Shown here in pieces: positions 35,426 through 47,455 of a stretch of DNA of 64,000 nt. Source of the stretch: Alcanivorax nanhaiticus (GTDB lineage: Bacteria; Pseudomonadota; Gammaproteobacteria; Pseudomonadales; Alcanivoracaceae); the NCBI RefSeq assembly GCF_000756665.1, contig NZ_ARXV01000007.1, forward strand, positions 1 through 64,000, read 5' to 3'. The notes below the pieces were generated by a model. The model made no database searches. It worked only from the letters and a program-made list of their open reading frames with translations, and was not told the origin of the DNA. The translations under genes were made by a program, and so were the position numbers. Position 1 is the first letter of the stretch. Each line of letters opens with the position of its first letter.

Positions 35426-36619
35426 ATGGAGGTGCTGCAGCTAGCTAAATCGTTATCCCGGGACGGGAATCTCAATAAGGCCGTTGCGCTGCTTGAAGAG
35501 CACATGGCCAGCCTGCCCAATGACTTGACGGTAGCTGCTGCGCTTGGGCGGCTTTATATGAGGCTGAAACTCCCGGAAAAAGCTGCGTATTGGTTGCGGT
35601 ATTCATTACAGAGCCGTTATGCCCTGCCGGATTTGGATCAAGAGGATGTTGAATATCTTATTGAGGAAAACCCGGAAAGCAGCGCGTTGGATGTAGATAG
35701 TGAGTTTGGTGTTGCTACGGAAAGCTCACCTGCAGCCAATGATGACGATCTAGAAGGCCTGAACGATGTCATCACCGATCAGAGCGTGGCCCAGGATGTA
35801 AATAGGGATATAAATGACCCTCTCTGGGATGTCCCCGAAGAAATTCAAGAGGATTTCGAAGAGCAAAACCTTGAAAGCGAAGATCAAGATGATGCCCCAA
35901 CGATTGAGGAGCTTTCTGAGCTGCTGGACGATATCCCGGAACTGGATTTCCGAGACGCTGAAGAGGATGAGGAAGAAGGGGACTATGGCTTCATTGAGGT
36001 TCCCCGTGAGCCACATCGAGTAACTCCGGAAGATGAAGAGCCTGATGCCAGATTAACAGTACAGGAGAAGGCAGAAGGGGTGGCGGCTGGCCTGGCCCAT
36101 GAAGCTGACTGGCTTCGCAAAGACATGGGTGTATTAACGGAGGTTCTGGCGCACCACAAGAGTCACGGTAAAACCATAGCGGCATTGCGCCACCTTCTAG
36201 TAGATAAAGAAGTAACGCCAGGTGAATTGATGACGCTCCATGAGATTCGTCAACTTTGGGGCGGTGGAGGCTATAACCGCAGCTATTACGGAGTCAAAGC
36301 GAAAGATGGCTGGTCCATGGTGTCCTGGCCGCTGGCGCTTTCTCTGGTAAGGCAGCTCCGAACCGACTCAGCAGAAGAGATATTGTTGTTTGTTGAGGAT
36401 TGCTTTGAGGAGTGGAGTGAATCCCCCAAGCAGTTGTCTTCTTTTCCGATATTTGTCAATTACTTGGGCTATGTGATTGAGCATATGGAAAGGGTATCGC
36501 TAAGTTGCGGCCAGTCGATGCCTGCGTATATCGACTATGATTTTTTTGAAGAAAATGATGATGGTCTCGATGATTGGTTCGAGCACAGGCTCACCCATGA
36601 TTACTTGGTAATAAAATGA
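35426..36619 (+). CDS. TPR-like/acidic protein of unknown function
   Basis: This 397-residue protein starts at an ATG 2 bp after the HEPN gene. Residues 1-65 look like two tetratricopeptide helices (KAVALLEEHMASLPNDLTVAAALGRLYMRL). Residues about 75-215 are strongly acidic and low-complexity. The C-terminal 180 residues are a helical domain containing LHEIRQLWGGGGYNRSYYG and SYYGVKAKDGWSMV. No family is recognised. The acidic middle is reminiscent of DNA-mimic or partner-binding linkers. The gene appears more AT-rich than its flanks. It is probably co-transcribed with the helicase. Confidence 0.65.
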   Translation: MEVLQLAKSLSRDGNLNKAVALLEEHMASLPNDLTVAAALGRLYMRLKLPEKAAYWLRYSLQSRYALPDLDQEDVEYLIEENPESSALDVDSEFGVATESSPAANDDDLEGLNDVITDQSVAQDVNRDINDPLWDVPEEIQEDFEEQNLESEDQDDAPTIEELSELLDDIPELDFRDAEEDEEEGDYGFIEVPREPHRVTPEDEEPDARLTVQEKAEGVAAGLAHEADWLRKDMGVLTEVLAHHKSHGKTIAALRHLLVDKEVTPGELMTLHEIRQLWGGGGYNRSYYGVKAKDGWSMVSWPLALSLVRQLRTDSAEEILLFVEDCFEEWSESPKQLSSFPIFVNYLGYVIEHMERVSLSCGQSMPAYIDYDFFEENDDGLDDWFEHRLTHDYLVIK

Positions 36620-36641
36620 TGTTCAGGGAAGAGAGGATATA

Positions 36642-39470
36642 ATGCCGTTGCCAATAACAGTGGGTGCTTTTGTCAGTCTTAAGGCTGGTGATGGTAAAGG
36701 CGCGTTAGGGATCGTCGAACAGATCTCACCAGATTCTCATGAACGAGTAAAAGTTTACTGGGTAAAAAGGAAATCTTCAGTTTGGCATCCCGTAGAAGAC
36801 TTGACCTCGGGGCTGATCATCAATATGGAGGTTGAGCATTGCCCGGTAAGGTCCACGCAACCATCGCTAGGCTGGGGGGTAGTTAGGGCCACCAGGGATG
36901 TGAGTGGGCAAGCGCAGGCATTGATTGAATTTCAGGAGAGCAATCAGAGGCTATGGCTGCCTTGGCAGCGGCTTCGACAAGTCCGTGGTGTTCAGCATGC
37001 GTTCAATCTGGGGCGTTTTGAAAAAGAAAGCGGTGAGGAGCGGCAAAGACTGCGTTTGCTTTCCTGGGCGATACAACTATGGAACGAGAATACCGGCGCG
37101 CTAGCCACCTTCGATGTGGATCCCTTGCCTCATCAGATCCATTTGGTGCATCACATTATCGCATCAGGCCATTACAACTGGTTAATTGCTGACGATGTAG
37201 GGCTAGGTAAAACCATCGAGGTAGGGTTGCTCCTGCATGCTGCAATGGCAAGGAATGAAGCAAATAGAGTATTGATCATCACTCCTGCAGGGCTCACTCG
37301 TCAGTGGAAAGAAGAGCTGTTTGCAAAGTTCGGGTTTGAGGGTTTTCGGATTTATGGGGATGATTTTCATATAAACGACCCAAGAGACTGGAAGAAAGAG
37401 GACTACGTCATCGGGTCAATGGACCGAATGAAGCAAGGCGATAACCTGGATACTTTGCTGCGGGCGGATGATTGGGATCTGGTCATTGTTGACGAAGCGC
37501 ACCGGCTATCCCGACGCCAATACGGGAATAAACTGGATGCCAGTCAGCGCTACGCCATGCTCCATAAGCTTCGTCGGCGCACACAGTCAATTCTTCTGCT
37601 TACCGCCACGCCTCACCAGGGAAAACAAGACAGCTTCTCGGGACTGCTTGAGCTTCTCTCCCCGGAAAGAAAAAGTGAAATTAGGACGCTGGCACTCAAT
37701 CCTGAGATTATTGGTGACATGGTAATCCGTAACTATAAAGCGGATGTGACCGACATGGACGGCAACTTTCTGTTCCATGGCAAAACGGTAAGGCAAATTG
37801 AGGTGCCGCTTTCGCAAGAAGCGGTCGAATTTGATAAACAGCTCCGTGAGTACCTCCGTAAAGGCTATTCAGCGCAGGCTGACACCGGGAAAACCACAGG
37901 GCGTGCCATTGGCTTTGTTATGACTGTATACCGGAAGTTGGCTGCCTCAAGCGTGGCGGCCATCCATACGGCATTACAGCGACGTTTGGAGCGGCTGCGA
38001 GGTCAGGAAAGTCAGTCGTTCAATTCCCTTGATGATGAGCGTTATCAGGGGGAGCAGGAAGAAGCGGATATTCAGAAGACCCAAGCCTCCCCCTTCTTTC
38101 CCGGGGAAGAAGGCATTCTGCAAGGGCTTATTGAGAAAGCTGCCAGCCTGGAGGCGAATGATACAAAGCTACATGCTTTCATGGACGGCCTGGTGGAAAC
38201 CGTTATCAAGGAAAACCCCAAGGAAAAAATACTGGTATTCACTGAGTATCGCAGCACCCAGCAGTGGATCAAGGCGGCACTCGATGATCGCTTCGGTCCC
38301 GGCAGCTGTGTGCTGATCCATGGTGGCATGGATATGCAGGAGCGCCGTGATGCCATTGCCTCCTTCGAGGAAGAGGATGGTGCCCAGTTCCTCGTGTCCA
38401 CAGAAGCGGGTGGCGAAGGCATCAACTTGCAGCATCGCTGCCATATCATGGTCAACTACGACCTGCCCTGGAATCCCATGAGGTTGGTGCAGCGTGTGGG
38501 GCGCCTGTATCGCTATGGTCAACAGAAAAGGGTCGTGGTCTTCAATGTTCACCAATCGGACAGTGCTGATGAGCAGGTGCTTAATATTCTCTATGACCGC
38601 CTGGAATCCGTAGCGCAAGACATGGCAAGCGTTCAGCAGTATGAGTTCAACGATGCCATGAAGGAGGATGTGCTCGGAGAATTGGCGGACCTGGTCGATA
38701 TTGAAGGTGTGCTGGCAGAAGCGGCGAACAATAAGCTCGAAAGGACCAGTGAGCGAATCAACGAAGCGCTTGAGCGTGCCAGAAGTGCCGCATCAGCACA
38801 GAAAGAACTATTTGAACATGCGGCCAGCTTCGATAGTGCGGAAGTGGCTGGTGAGCTGGAAATTACCCTGGATCACCTGCAGGCCTTTGTAGAGGGTATG
38901 GGTAACATTATTGGATATCAGATCCTGGAGAAGACACACAAAGGGCTGGTTTGGCAGATCCGGCTGTCTGATCGGGCAATGGACGAGCTTGGTGTCTCGC
39001 GAACGCGTTACACATTAACCTTCGACCGTATATTGGCGGCAAAGAAGCCAGAATGGCTACCAATGAATATGGATAATTGGCTGTTTAAGTCTCTACTCAA
39101 ACGGGCGAGACAGTATGATTTTGGTGGAGTCACTGTGTTTGGCAAGGAATACCATTCACAGGCTATTGTTGCTGCGGTCGCGCGCTGGCAGAACGACCGT
39201 GGACGTCGTGCAAGGCAGGAGCTTGCCATCGTTGCCCTGGAGAATGGCGCAACAACCCTGAATCCCGTGTGGTTCGGGCACTGGCTGATTGAGCGTAAAA
39301 CACCTTGTGATGCGGTGGAAACAGAGAAGGCAGAGCGTAAAGCCATCCTGGATCAAGCTGGCAGCCGGGTGGAACAGTTCATCGCACAGCAAAGCACCCA
39401 GGCATTACTGCCGGATCAGATGCAATGGATCTCCGCAGGCTGGAGTGCCGAGCCTGCCGGTGCCCAATGA
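36642..39470 (+). CDS. SNF2/RapA-type DEAD/DEAH helicase
   Basis: This is a 942-residue superfamily 2 translocase. The Walker A region DDVGLGKTIE is at about 184-193, the DEAH box VDEAHRLS at about 283-290, and motif III LLLTATPHQGK follows. The second RecA domain has EYRSTQQWIKAALDDRF, then STEAGGEGINLQ and NPMRLVQRVGRLYRYGQ. An N-terminal beta domain (1-115) and a C-terminal helical extension (about 680-940) flank the motor. It resembles DISARM DrmD and RapA-like helicases. It is followed 38 bp later by the Mrr-like nuclease. The first half is AT-richer than the rest of the operon. Confidence 0.85.
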   Translation: MPLPITVGAFVSLKAGDGKGALGIVEQISPDSHERVKVYWVKRKSSVWHPVEDLTSGLIINMEVEHCPVRSTQPSLGWGVVRATRDVSGQAQALIEFQESNQRLWLPWQRLRQVRGVQHAFNLGRFEKESGEERQRLRLLSWAIQLWNENTGALATFDVDPLPHQIHLVHHIIASGHYNWLIADDVGLGKTIEVGLLLHAAMARNEANRVLIITPAGLTRQWKEELFAKFGFEGFRIYGDDFHINDPRDWKKEDYVIGSMDRMKQGDNLDTLLRADDWDLVIVDEAHRLSRRQYGNKLDASQRYAMLHKLRRRTQSILLLTATPHQGKQDSFSGLLELLSPERKSEIRTLALNPEIIGDMVIRNYKADVTDMDGNFLFHGKTVRQIEVPLSQEAVEFDKQLREYLRKGYSAQADTGKTTGRAIGFVMTVYRKLAASSVAAIHTALQRRLERLRGQESQSFNSLDDERYQGEQEEADIQKTQASPFFPGEEGILQGLIEKAASLEANDTKLHAFMDGLVETVIKENPKEKILVFTEYRSTQQWIKAALDDRFGPGSCVLIHGGMDMQERRDAIASFEEEDGAQFLVSTEAGGEGINLQHRCHIMVNYDLPWNPMRLVQRVGRLYRYGQQKRVVVFNVHQSDSADEQVLNILYDRLESVAQDMASVQQYEFNDAMKEDVLGELADLVDIEGVLAEAANNKLERTSERINEALERARSAASAQKELFEHAASFDSAEVAGELEITLDHLQAFVEGMGNIIGYQILEKTHKGLVWQIRLSDRAMDELGVSRTRYTLTFDRILAAKKPEWLPMNMDNWLFKSLLKRARQYDFGGVTVFGKEYHSQAIVAAVARWQNDRGRRARQELAIVALENGATTLNPVWFGHWLIERKTPCDAVETEKAERKAILDQAGSRVEQFIAQQSTQALLPDQMQWISAGWSAEPAGAQ

Positions 39471-39508
39471 CTCTCCGGTGAGCCTAAGCCAAGAATAAGG
39501 ATTTCCCC

Positions 39509-40420
39509 ATGCCAATTCCCGATTTCCAATCCGTCATGCGCCCCATGCTCGTTGCCATCAACGATGGCAGCCCGAAGCTCATGGCCGATGTGCTGGAAGA
39601 GGTGTGCCGGCACTTTCAACTCTCCGAGGAAGAGCGCGCCCAGCGTCTGCCTTCTGGCAAGCAGACTTATATCAAGAACCGGGTAGGTTGGGCGCGCACT
39701 TATATGAAGAAGGCCGGGTTGGTGACCAGTCCGGGCAAGGGGCTGATCCAGATTACTGATCGGGGCCGCCAGGCCATGCAGGACTGTCCGGAGCGGGTGA
39801 CCGTGCGCTACCTGAAGAATTATCAGGAGTTTGTGGATTTCCACACCCATACTCCCAGCGAAGACAAGACCGAGCAGCCCGAGGCCGAGACCAGTAACGA
39901 CACGCCGGATGAACAGCTGCAGCAGGCCCACGCCTCGCTCATGGACTCCCTGGCCGATGAACTGTTGGACACCATCACCGCCGCCACCCCGGCCTTTTTC
40001 GAGAAACTGGTGGTGGATCTGATGCTGGCCATGGGCTACGGGGGCTCCCGGGAAGATGCCGGGCAAGCCACTCGCTACACCAGCGATGGCGGCATCGATG
40101 GCATCATCAAGGAAGACCCGCTGGGCCTGGATGTGATCTACCTGCAGGCCAAGCGCTATACCGAGAAAGTGGTGGGCCGGCCCGAGGTGCAGGGCTTCGC
40201 CGGGGCGCTGGACATGCAGCGGGCCCGCAAGGGCGTGTTTATCACCACCTCCAAGTTCAGCGGCGATGCCCGTGAATACGTGGGCCTGATCGAGAAGAAG
40301 ATCGTGCTTATCGACGGCCAGGAACTGGCCAAACTGATGATACAGTACAACCTGGGCGTGGGGATCAAGGAAACCTACGCCGTGAAGCAGATCGACAGCG
40401 ACTACTTCAACGAAGAATAA
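39509..40420 (+). CDS. mrr: Mrr-like restriction endonuclease
   Basis: This 303-residue protein has an N-terminal winged-helix Mrr_N domain ([44 protein letters not shown]) and a C-terminal Mrr catalytic domain: [16 protein letters not shown], then [11 protein letters not shown] and VIYLQAKRY, giving the D–QxK active site. Mrr-type enzymes cut methylated DNA. It is in a run between the helicase and hsdM, so it may be an extra nuclease of the restriction locus. Confidence 0.9.
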   Translation: MPIPDFQSVMRPMLVAINDGSPKLMADVLEEVCRHFQLSEEERAQRLPSGKQTYIKNRVGWARTYMKKAGLVTSPGKGLIQITDRGRQAMQDCPERVTVRYLKNYQEFVDFHTHTPSEDKTEQPEAETSNDTPDEQLQQAHASLMDSLADELLDTITAATPAFFEKLVVDLMLAMGYGGSREDAGQATRYTSDGGIDGIIKEDPLGLDVIYLQAKRYTEKVVGRPEVQGFAGALDMQRARKGVFITTSKFSGDAREYVGLIEKKIVLIDGQELAKLMIQYNLGVGIKETYAVKQIDSDYFNEE

Positions 40421-40481
40421 CCGGCCACGGTGCCTGCCAGACGGGCCGCCGGGCGACAAAGACAACACCGAGACAGACCTG

Positions 40482-42216
<1,735 letters not shown>

Positions 42217-42224
<8 letters not shown>

Positions 42225-43437
42225 TTCGGTTCCTGAGGGGTGGGCTGAATCTAAGCTTGGTTCCATCGCCAAGCTCACAATGGGGCAGTCACCATCTTCA
42301 GATACATACAACGATCAAGGGGTTGGTCTTCCTTTCTTCCAGGGAAAAGCGGACTTTGGTTCTCGGACGCCCAAAGTCCGCTACTGGTGTAGTCAGCCAT
42401 CAAAGGTCGCGGAAGCAAACTCGATACTTTTTTCCGTTCGAGCTCCAGTTGGTGAAGTGAATCTTACTCCTTATGAATGTTGTATAGGGCGAGGGTTGGC
42501 TGGGATTAAGGCTGAGTCTGCCGACCAAGAGTATCTTTTCCAAAAGCTACAATTCGTAAAGCCGAAATTTGGGCTTCTCTCTCAAGGGAGTACCTTTGAA
42601 GCAGTTAATGGTAGCGAAATGAGGGAGTTTCCGCTGGTCATCCCCCCTCTCCCCGAACAACAAAAAATCGCAGCCATCCTGTCCTCCGTCGATGACGTGA
42701 TCGAAAAAACACGCGCACAGATCGACAAGCTGAAAGACCTGAAAACCGGCATGATGCAGGAGCTGTTGACCAAAGGCATTGGGCATACCGCGTTCAAGGA
42801 TTCGCCGGTGGGGCGGATTCCGGAGGGGTGGAATGTTGAGTGCCTTGAAAATATTTCAGAAAAGATCAGTGATGGAATCCATTCCACGCCAAAATATGCG
42901 GAAAAATCTGACTATCGGTTTGTCAATGGAAACAACCTAAAAGGTGGTCACATAGTCTATGGTGATTCAGCGAAATATGTACCTCTAGATGAATATAATA
43001 AGCATAAGAAGGCATTAACGAACGGTACTATATTGATGTCGATAAACGGGACAATTGGTAATCTCGCATTCTATCGGGGTGAAGAGGTTGTTTTAGGAAA
43101 AAGCGCTGCATATATTTCGTTGAATGAAGGTCAATCTAAAGAATTTGTGTATTTCGTACTGCAGTCTCAGGCGGTTAAGACTTTCTATGAATTGGAGCTA
43201 ACAGGGTCAACCATCAATAACCTTTCTCTTCGCTCAGTAAAAAATACGCCCATTCCCCTGCCACCTAAAAAAGAGCAAAGAAAAATAGCAGGAATTTTGG
43301 CGGAAATAGATAAGGGAATTTGTCAGAGGAATAGCAAGCTAAATCAATTTTCCTCTCTCAAAAAAGCCCTAATGCAAGACCTGCTCACCGGCAAGGTCAG
43401 AGTCAACGTCGATAACAAGGAGAACGCAGTTGCCTGA
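42217..43437 (+). CDS. hsdS: Type I restriction-modification specificity subunit HsdS
   Basis: This 406-residue DNA-recognition subunit has two target-recognition domains, each followed by a conserved helix: first the [19 protein letters not shown] region (about 146-185), then the C-terminal [18 protein letters not shown]-like region ([17 protein letters not shown]). Both target-recognition halves are AT-richer than hsdM and hsdR, as is common for this swapped module. Both halves are intact. Confidence 0.95.
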
Positions 43438-43455
43438 TCGGTGTGACTGCCCGTT

Positions 43456-46400
43456 ATGTTTCAGGACGAAGCCGAAAAAGTCGAAATCCCTGCCATTGCG
43501 CAGCTAAAGCAGCAGGGTTGGGCCTTTGTGCCCGGTGCCGAGCTGGCGCCGGGGCAGCCGGGGGATGAGCGCAGCTATTACCGGGATGTGGTGCTGGGGA
43601 AACGGCTGGAGGCTGCCCTGCGCCGCCTGAACCCGTGGATCAGTGAGGAAAACCTGCGCAAGGTGCTGCGTGAGTTCACTCACCCGAATTTTGCCGGTCT
43701 GATTGAATACAACCAGGCCTTGTGGGAAATGCTCTGCTGCACTGGCGATCACGCCATTTCGGTGGAGCAGGATCTGGGTGCCGGCCGCAAGGGCCAGACC
43801 GTCACCGTTATCGATTTCGACAACCCCGCCAACAATGACTTCCTCTGCACCAGCCAGTTCAAGGTGGAAGGGCTCAACCAGAACATCATTCCGGATATTG
43901 TCTGCTTCGTGAATGGCCTGCCGCTGGCCGTGATCGAGTGCAAATCGCCCTATGTGGCCGATGCCATTGGCGAGGGCATTAACCAGCTGCGCCGCTACGC
44001 CAACCTGCGCCGCCCGGAAGATGACGAAGGGGCGCAGAAGCTGTTCTGGTATAACCAGTTGATGGTGTCCACCTGCCGGGATCAGGCCCGGGTCGGCACC
44101 ATCAGTTCCATGGCACAGCATTACGGCGACTGGAAGGATGCTTACCCCTATACGGATACGGATATCCGTGGGTTGTTGAAGAAACCGGAGGCAGGGAGCG
44201 TAACGACTGGCGGAAATGCGGCCAGCAAGATTGAAGATGTGCCTTCCACAGCGTATCTGGAGCAGGCGAAAGCGATGGCTGCGGCCAGTGGTGCAGGCGA
44301 AGCCGGTCAGAGCGATATCTCCGCCCAGCAGCGCCTGCTCATGGGTATGTTCAGCCGCGACACCTTCCTCGATCTGATCCGCAACTTCATCCTGTTCGAA
44401 CCGGTGGAAGGCCGCCTGATCAAGAAGGTGGCCCGTTATCAGCAGTACCGGGCGGTGAACAAGGTGATCGAGCGGCTGAAGAACGGCACTACCCGTAAAG
44501 ACAAATCCGGGGTGGTGTGGCACACCCAGGGCTCGGGCAAGTCGCTGACCATGGTCATGCTGGCGGTGAAGATGCGCCGCGACCCGGAATTGCAGAAGTA
44601 CAAGCTGGTGTTCGTCACCGACCGTACCCAGCTCGATACTCAGCTCTCCGCCACTTTCCGCGCTGCCCAGAACGAAACCATCCATAACGCCAATTCAGTG
44701 GCCAAACTGAAGGAGCTGCTGACCAAGGATGCCTCTGACATTGTCACGGCCATGGTGCAGAAGTTTCAGGATGCGGAGGCTGAGGGTGATTTCACGGATC
44801 TGAATCCTAGTGAAAACATTATTGTGCTGGCTGATGAGGCCCACCGTACCCAGTTCGGCGGCCTGGCCGCCACCATCAACGCGGCCCTGCCCAATGCCCC
44901 CAAGATCGGCTTTACCGGCACCCCGCTGCTGAAGACCCAGAAGATGGATCAGGCCTTTGGTGGCTACATTGATCAGTACAAGATCAATGAGGCGGTGGAA
45001 GACGGTGCTACGGTGCGCATCATCTACGAAGGCCGCCAGGCCCAGACCGAGGTGGTGGGTGAATCCCTGGACAAGCTGTTCGACGAATACTTCAAGGACA
45101 AGAGCGACGACGAGAAGCGCGAGATCAAGAAGAAGTACGGCGTAGAGCGGGCGGTGCGCGAAGCCCCGGCGCGGATTCGCTGGGTGTGCCTGGATCTGCT
45201 CAAGCACTACCGGGAGCATATCCAGCCCAATGGCTTCAAGGCCATGGTGGTGGTGGGCAGCCGCCATGCGGCCACGGTGTACAAGAAGACCCTGGATGAA
45301 CTGGGCGCGCCACCGTCCGAGGTGATTATCAGTGGTAGCCACAATGATGAGGGCTACATTGCCAAGTACACCGACAAGGCCCAGCAGAAGCAGGCCATCG
45401 ATGCCTTCAAGAAGCCCCTGAACGAGAACCCGCTGGCCTTCCTGATTGTGAAAGACATGCTGCTCACCGGCTTCGATGCCCCCATTGCCCAGGTGATGTA
45501 CATCGACCGCAGCCTGAAGGATCACACCCTGATGCAGGCCATTGCGCGGGTGAACAGAACCTACAAGGGCAAACAGGCAGGCTTTGTGGTGGATTACTAC
45601 GGCCTGTCCGATTACCTCACCGAGGCGCTGGAGCAGTTCAGCAGCGATGACGTGGAAGGCACCTATGTCACCCTGAAGGACGAGATCCCCAAGCTGAAGG
45701 CGGCGCATACGCGGGTGGCGCAGGTGTTCAGTGGCCTTAAGGGCTCGGATATTGATGACTACGTGCTGTTCCTCAAGGACGAAGATACCCGCCAGCAGTT
45801 CGAGCTGGCCTACAAGCGCTTTGCCAGGCAGATGGACGTGGTGCTGCCCGACCCGGCGGCCAAGCCGTTTATTTCCGACTTGAAGCTGTGGGGCAAGGTG
45901 CAGAACGCCGCCCGCAACCGCTACCGCGACCCGGGCCTGAATATCGCCGATGCCGGCGAGAAGGTGCGGCAATTGGTGGATGAGCACATCATAAGCACCG
46001 GCGTTGACCCGAAGATCCCGCCGGTGGACTTGATGGCCGCCAACTTCCGCGAATCTGTGGAGCAGATCAAATCCCCGGAATCCCGCGCCTCCGAAATCGA
46101 GAGCGCCATCAGGCACCACATTACCGTAAAGCTCGACGAAGACCCGGAATACTACAAGTCCCTGAGCCTGCGCCTACGCGACATTATCGAGAAGACCAAC
46201 GGTAAGTGGGATCAGCAGCTGGAGCTGCTGCTGGATATGGTTGGCTCCATTGAAAGTACCCGCAAGCAGGAAGGGAACGAGAAGGGGCTGGATGAAACCG
46301 AGATGGCCTTCTTCCGCATCCTGATGTCGGAAGTGGTGCGCCACACCGGAGATGAGGTGGTGAGCGAAAGCGTCGAGGACGAGATCAAGACCACCACCCA

Positions 46401-46584
46401 GGCGCTGGTGGAGATGTTCGACGAAGCCACCCAGATCGTGGATTTCTTCAAGAAAGGCGAAGAGATCAAGCGCATGAAGAAAGCCATCAAGCGGGCGATC
46501 CTGGACTGCAGCTTCGGCGACAAGGCGATTGTGAATGTGGTGCAGGAGCGGTTTATGGATCTGGCGAAGACCAAGTTTCGGTAG
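43456..46584 (+). CDS. hsdR: Type I restriction enzyme HsdR
   Basis: This 1042-residue motor/nuclease subunit has an N-terminal PD-(D/E)xK nuclease with LAVIECKSP near residue 160, Walker A HTQGSGKSLTM near 355, DEAH-type ADEAHRTQFGG near 460, and a second RecA domain ending QAIARVNRTYKGKQAGF. A long helical C-terminus follows. It makes the restriction complex with HsdM and HsdS and cuts unmethylated DNA after translocation. It ends the plus-strand operon. Confidence 0.96.
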   Translation: MFQDEAEKVEIPAIAQLKQQGWAFVPGAELAPGQPGDERSYYRDVVLGKRLEAALRRLNPWISEENLRKVLREFTHPNFAGLIEYNQALWEMLCCTGDHAISVEQDLGAGRKGQTVTVIDFDNPANNDFLCTSQFKVEGLNQNIIPDIVCFVNGLPLAVIECKSPYVADAIGEGINQLRRYANLRRPEDDEGAQKLFWYNQLMVSTCRDQARVGTISSMAQHYGDWKDAYPYTDTDIRGLLKKPEAGSVTTGGNAASKIEDVPSTAYLEQAKAMAAASGAGEAGQSDISAQQRLLMGMFSRDTFLDLIRNFILFEPVEGRLIKKVARYQQYRAVNKVIERLKNGTTRKDKSGVVWHTQGSGKSLTMVMLAVKMRRDPELQKYKLVFVTDRTQLDTQLSATFRAAQNETIHNANSVAKLKELLTKDASDIVTAMVQKFQDAEAEGDFTDLNPSENIIVLADEAHRTQFGGLAATINAALPNAPKIGFTGTPLLKTQKMDQAFGGYIDQYKINEAVEDGATVRIIYEGRQAQTEVVGESLDKLFDEYFKDKSDDEKREIKKKYGVERAVREAPARIRWVCLDLLKHYREHIQPNGFKAMVVVGSRHAATVYKKTLDELGAPPSEVIISGSHNDEGYIAKYTDKAQQKQAIDAFKKPLNENPLAFLIVKDMLLTGFDAPIAQVMYIDRSLKDHTLMQAIARVNRTYKGKQAGFVVDYYGLSDYLTEALEQFSSDDVEGTYVTLKDEIPKLKAAHTRVAQVFSGLKGSDIDDYVLFLKDEDTRQQFELAYKRFARQMDVVLPDPAAKPFISDLKLWGKVQNAARNRYRDPGLNIADAGEKVRQLVDEHIISTGVDPKIPPVDLMAANFRESVEQIKSPESRASEIESAIRHHITVKLDEDPEYYKSLSLRLRDIIEKTNGKWDQQLELLLDMVGSIESTRKQEGNEKGLDETEMAFFRILMSEVVRHTGDEVVSESVEDEIKTTTQALVEMFDEATQIVDFFKKGEEIKRMKKAIKRAILDCSFGDKAIVNVVQERFMDLAKTKFR

Positions 46585-46603
46585 GCGCCGGGGAAGTGCT
46601 CCA

Positions 46604-46661
46604 CTGTGGGAGCGTGCCTGCACGCGAAAAGGACATTCGCTTGCAGGCAAGCTCCCACAGG
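46604..46661. repeat. REP-like inverted pair after hsdR
   Basis: GTGGGAGCGTGCCTGCACGC at 46606-46625 pairs with the downstream GCAGGCAAGCTCCCAC arm (46643-46658). It lies between hsdR and the toxin–antitoxin promoter and may terminate or protect the hsdR transcript. Confidence 0.7.
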
Positions 46662-46750
46662 GAAAGGTCTTGCTAACTGATTGAAATACAAGGAGCCAAG
46701 GATGGCTTTGTATGCTGATGGGCTGTCGGAGACAGTCGGTGACTTGTTGA

Positions 46751-46769
46751 TATACGCGAATCGCGTATA
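46751..46769. promoter_or_regulatory. Palindromic operator of the HigBA-type pair
   Basis: TATACGCGAATCGCGTATA has 9-bp arms that are exact complements around one base, 18 bp upstream of the toxin start. It overlaps the expected promoter. Autorepression by the downstream helix-turn-helix antitoxin is the likely use. Confidence 0.75.
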
Positions 46770-46787
46770 CTTTGAGCCGAGCACCCC

Positions 46788-47141
46788 ATGAAGGCGCTGT
46801 TTGTCGAGCTGCCGCCCTTCAGCCGCCTCCGGGCGGACTACCTGAAAGACGAGGAATACCGGTTGCTCCAGGCCATGTTGCTGGAATCGCCCCACATGGG
46901 CGATGTGATTCAGGGCACGGGCGGGCTGCGCAAGGTGCGCTGGGTAGACAAGAAGCGCAACAAGGGTAAACGTGGCGGGGTGCGGATCATCTATTACTGG
47001 TATGCCGGTGGCGCGCAGTTCTGGTTGTTCACCCTGTATGACAAGGATGAGGCAGCCGATTTAACCGCCGACCAGAAGAAAGCCCTCAAGGCGCTGCTGG
47101 CGCGAGAGGTGGAGGCAAGACGTCATGGCAAAGAAGACTGA
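46788..47141 (+). CDS. RelE/HigB-type toxin
   Basis: This 117-residue protein has the RelE-like core: GTGGLRKVRWVDKKRNKGKRGGVRIIYYWY, then FWLFTLYDKDEAADLTADQKKALKALL. These are the basic and aromatic residues used by ribosome-dependent mRNA interferases. It precedes its antitoxin gene, the HigBA order. It overlaps the antitoxin by 17 bp. It is an intact toxin candidate in the island. Confidence 0.88.
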   Translation: MKALFVELPPFSRLRADYLKDEEYRLLQAMLLESPHMGDVIQGTGGLRKVRWVDKKRNKGKRGGVRIIYYWYAGGAQFWLFTLYDKDEAADLTADQKKALKALLAREVEARRHGKED

Positions 47142-47454
47142 CAAAAAACGCGATATCTTCGGTGAACTGACCGAAGGCTTTGAGGCGTTGCAGGATGCCC
47201 GGCAGGGCAAGCAAACCCTGCAGACCACCGAACTGGAATTGAAAGACCCGTTGGAAATTACCGCCGCAGAAATTCGTTCACTGCGGGAAAGCCTGAAAGT
47301 GTCCCGCCCGATCTTCGCCAACATGCTGCGCATGAGTGTGCGCACACTGGAGCGCTGGGAGCAGGACCGTGGCAAGCCAGACCAGGGCTCGGCCACCCTG
47401 ATGCGACTGATTCAGCGCCACCCGGAAACCCTGGACTGGATCAGAGAGCTGTAG
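47125..47454 (+). CDS. HigA/NadS-type helix-turn-helix antitoxin
   Basis: This 109-residue protein has a C-terminal XRE-like helix-turn-helix (AAEIRSLRESLKVSRPIFANMLRMSVRTLERWEQ) and a helical N-terminus. It overlaps the toxin gene. The palindrome before the toxin is its likely binding site. It would neutralise the upstream RelE-like toxin. Confidence 0.88.
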   Translation: MAKKTDKKRDIFGELTEGFEALQDARQGKQTLQTTELELKDPLEITAAEIRSLRESLKVSRPIFANMLRMSVRTLERWEQDRGKPDQGSATLMRLIQRHPETLDWIREL

Positions 47455-47455
47455 C

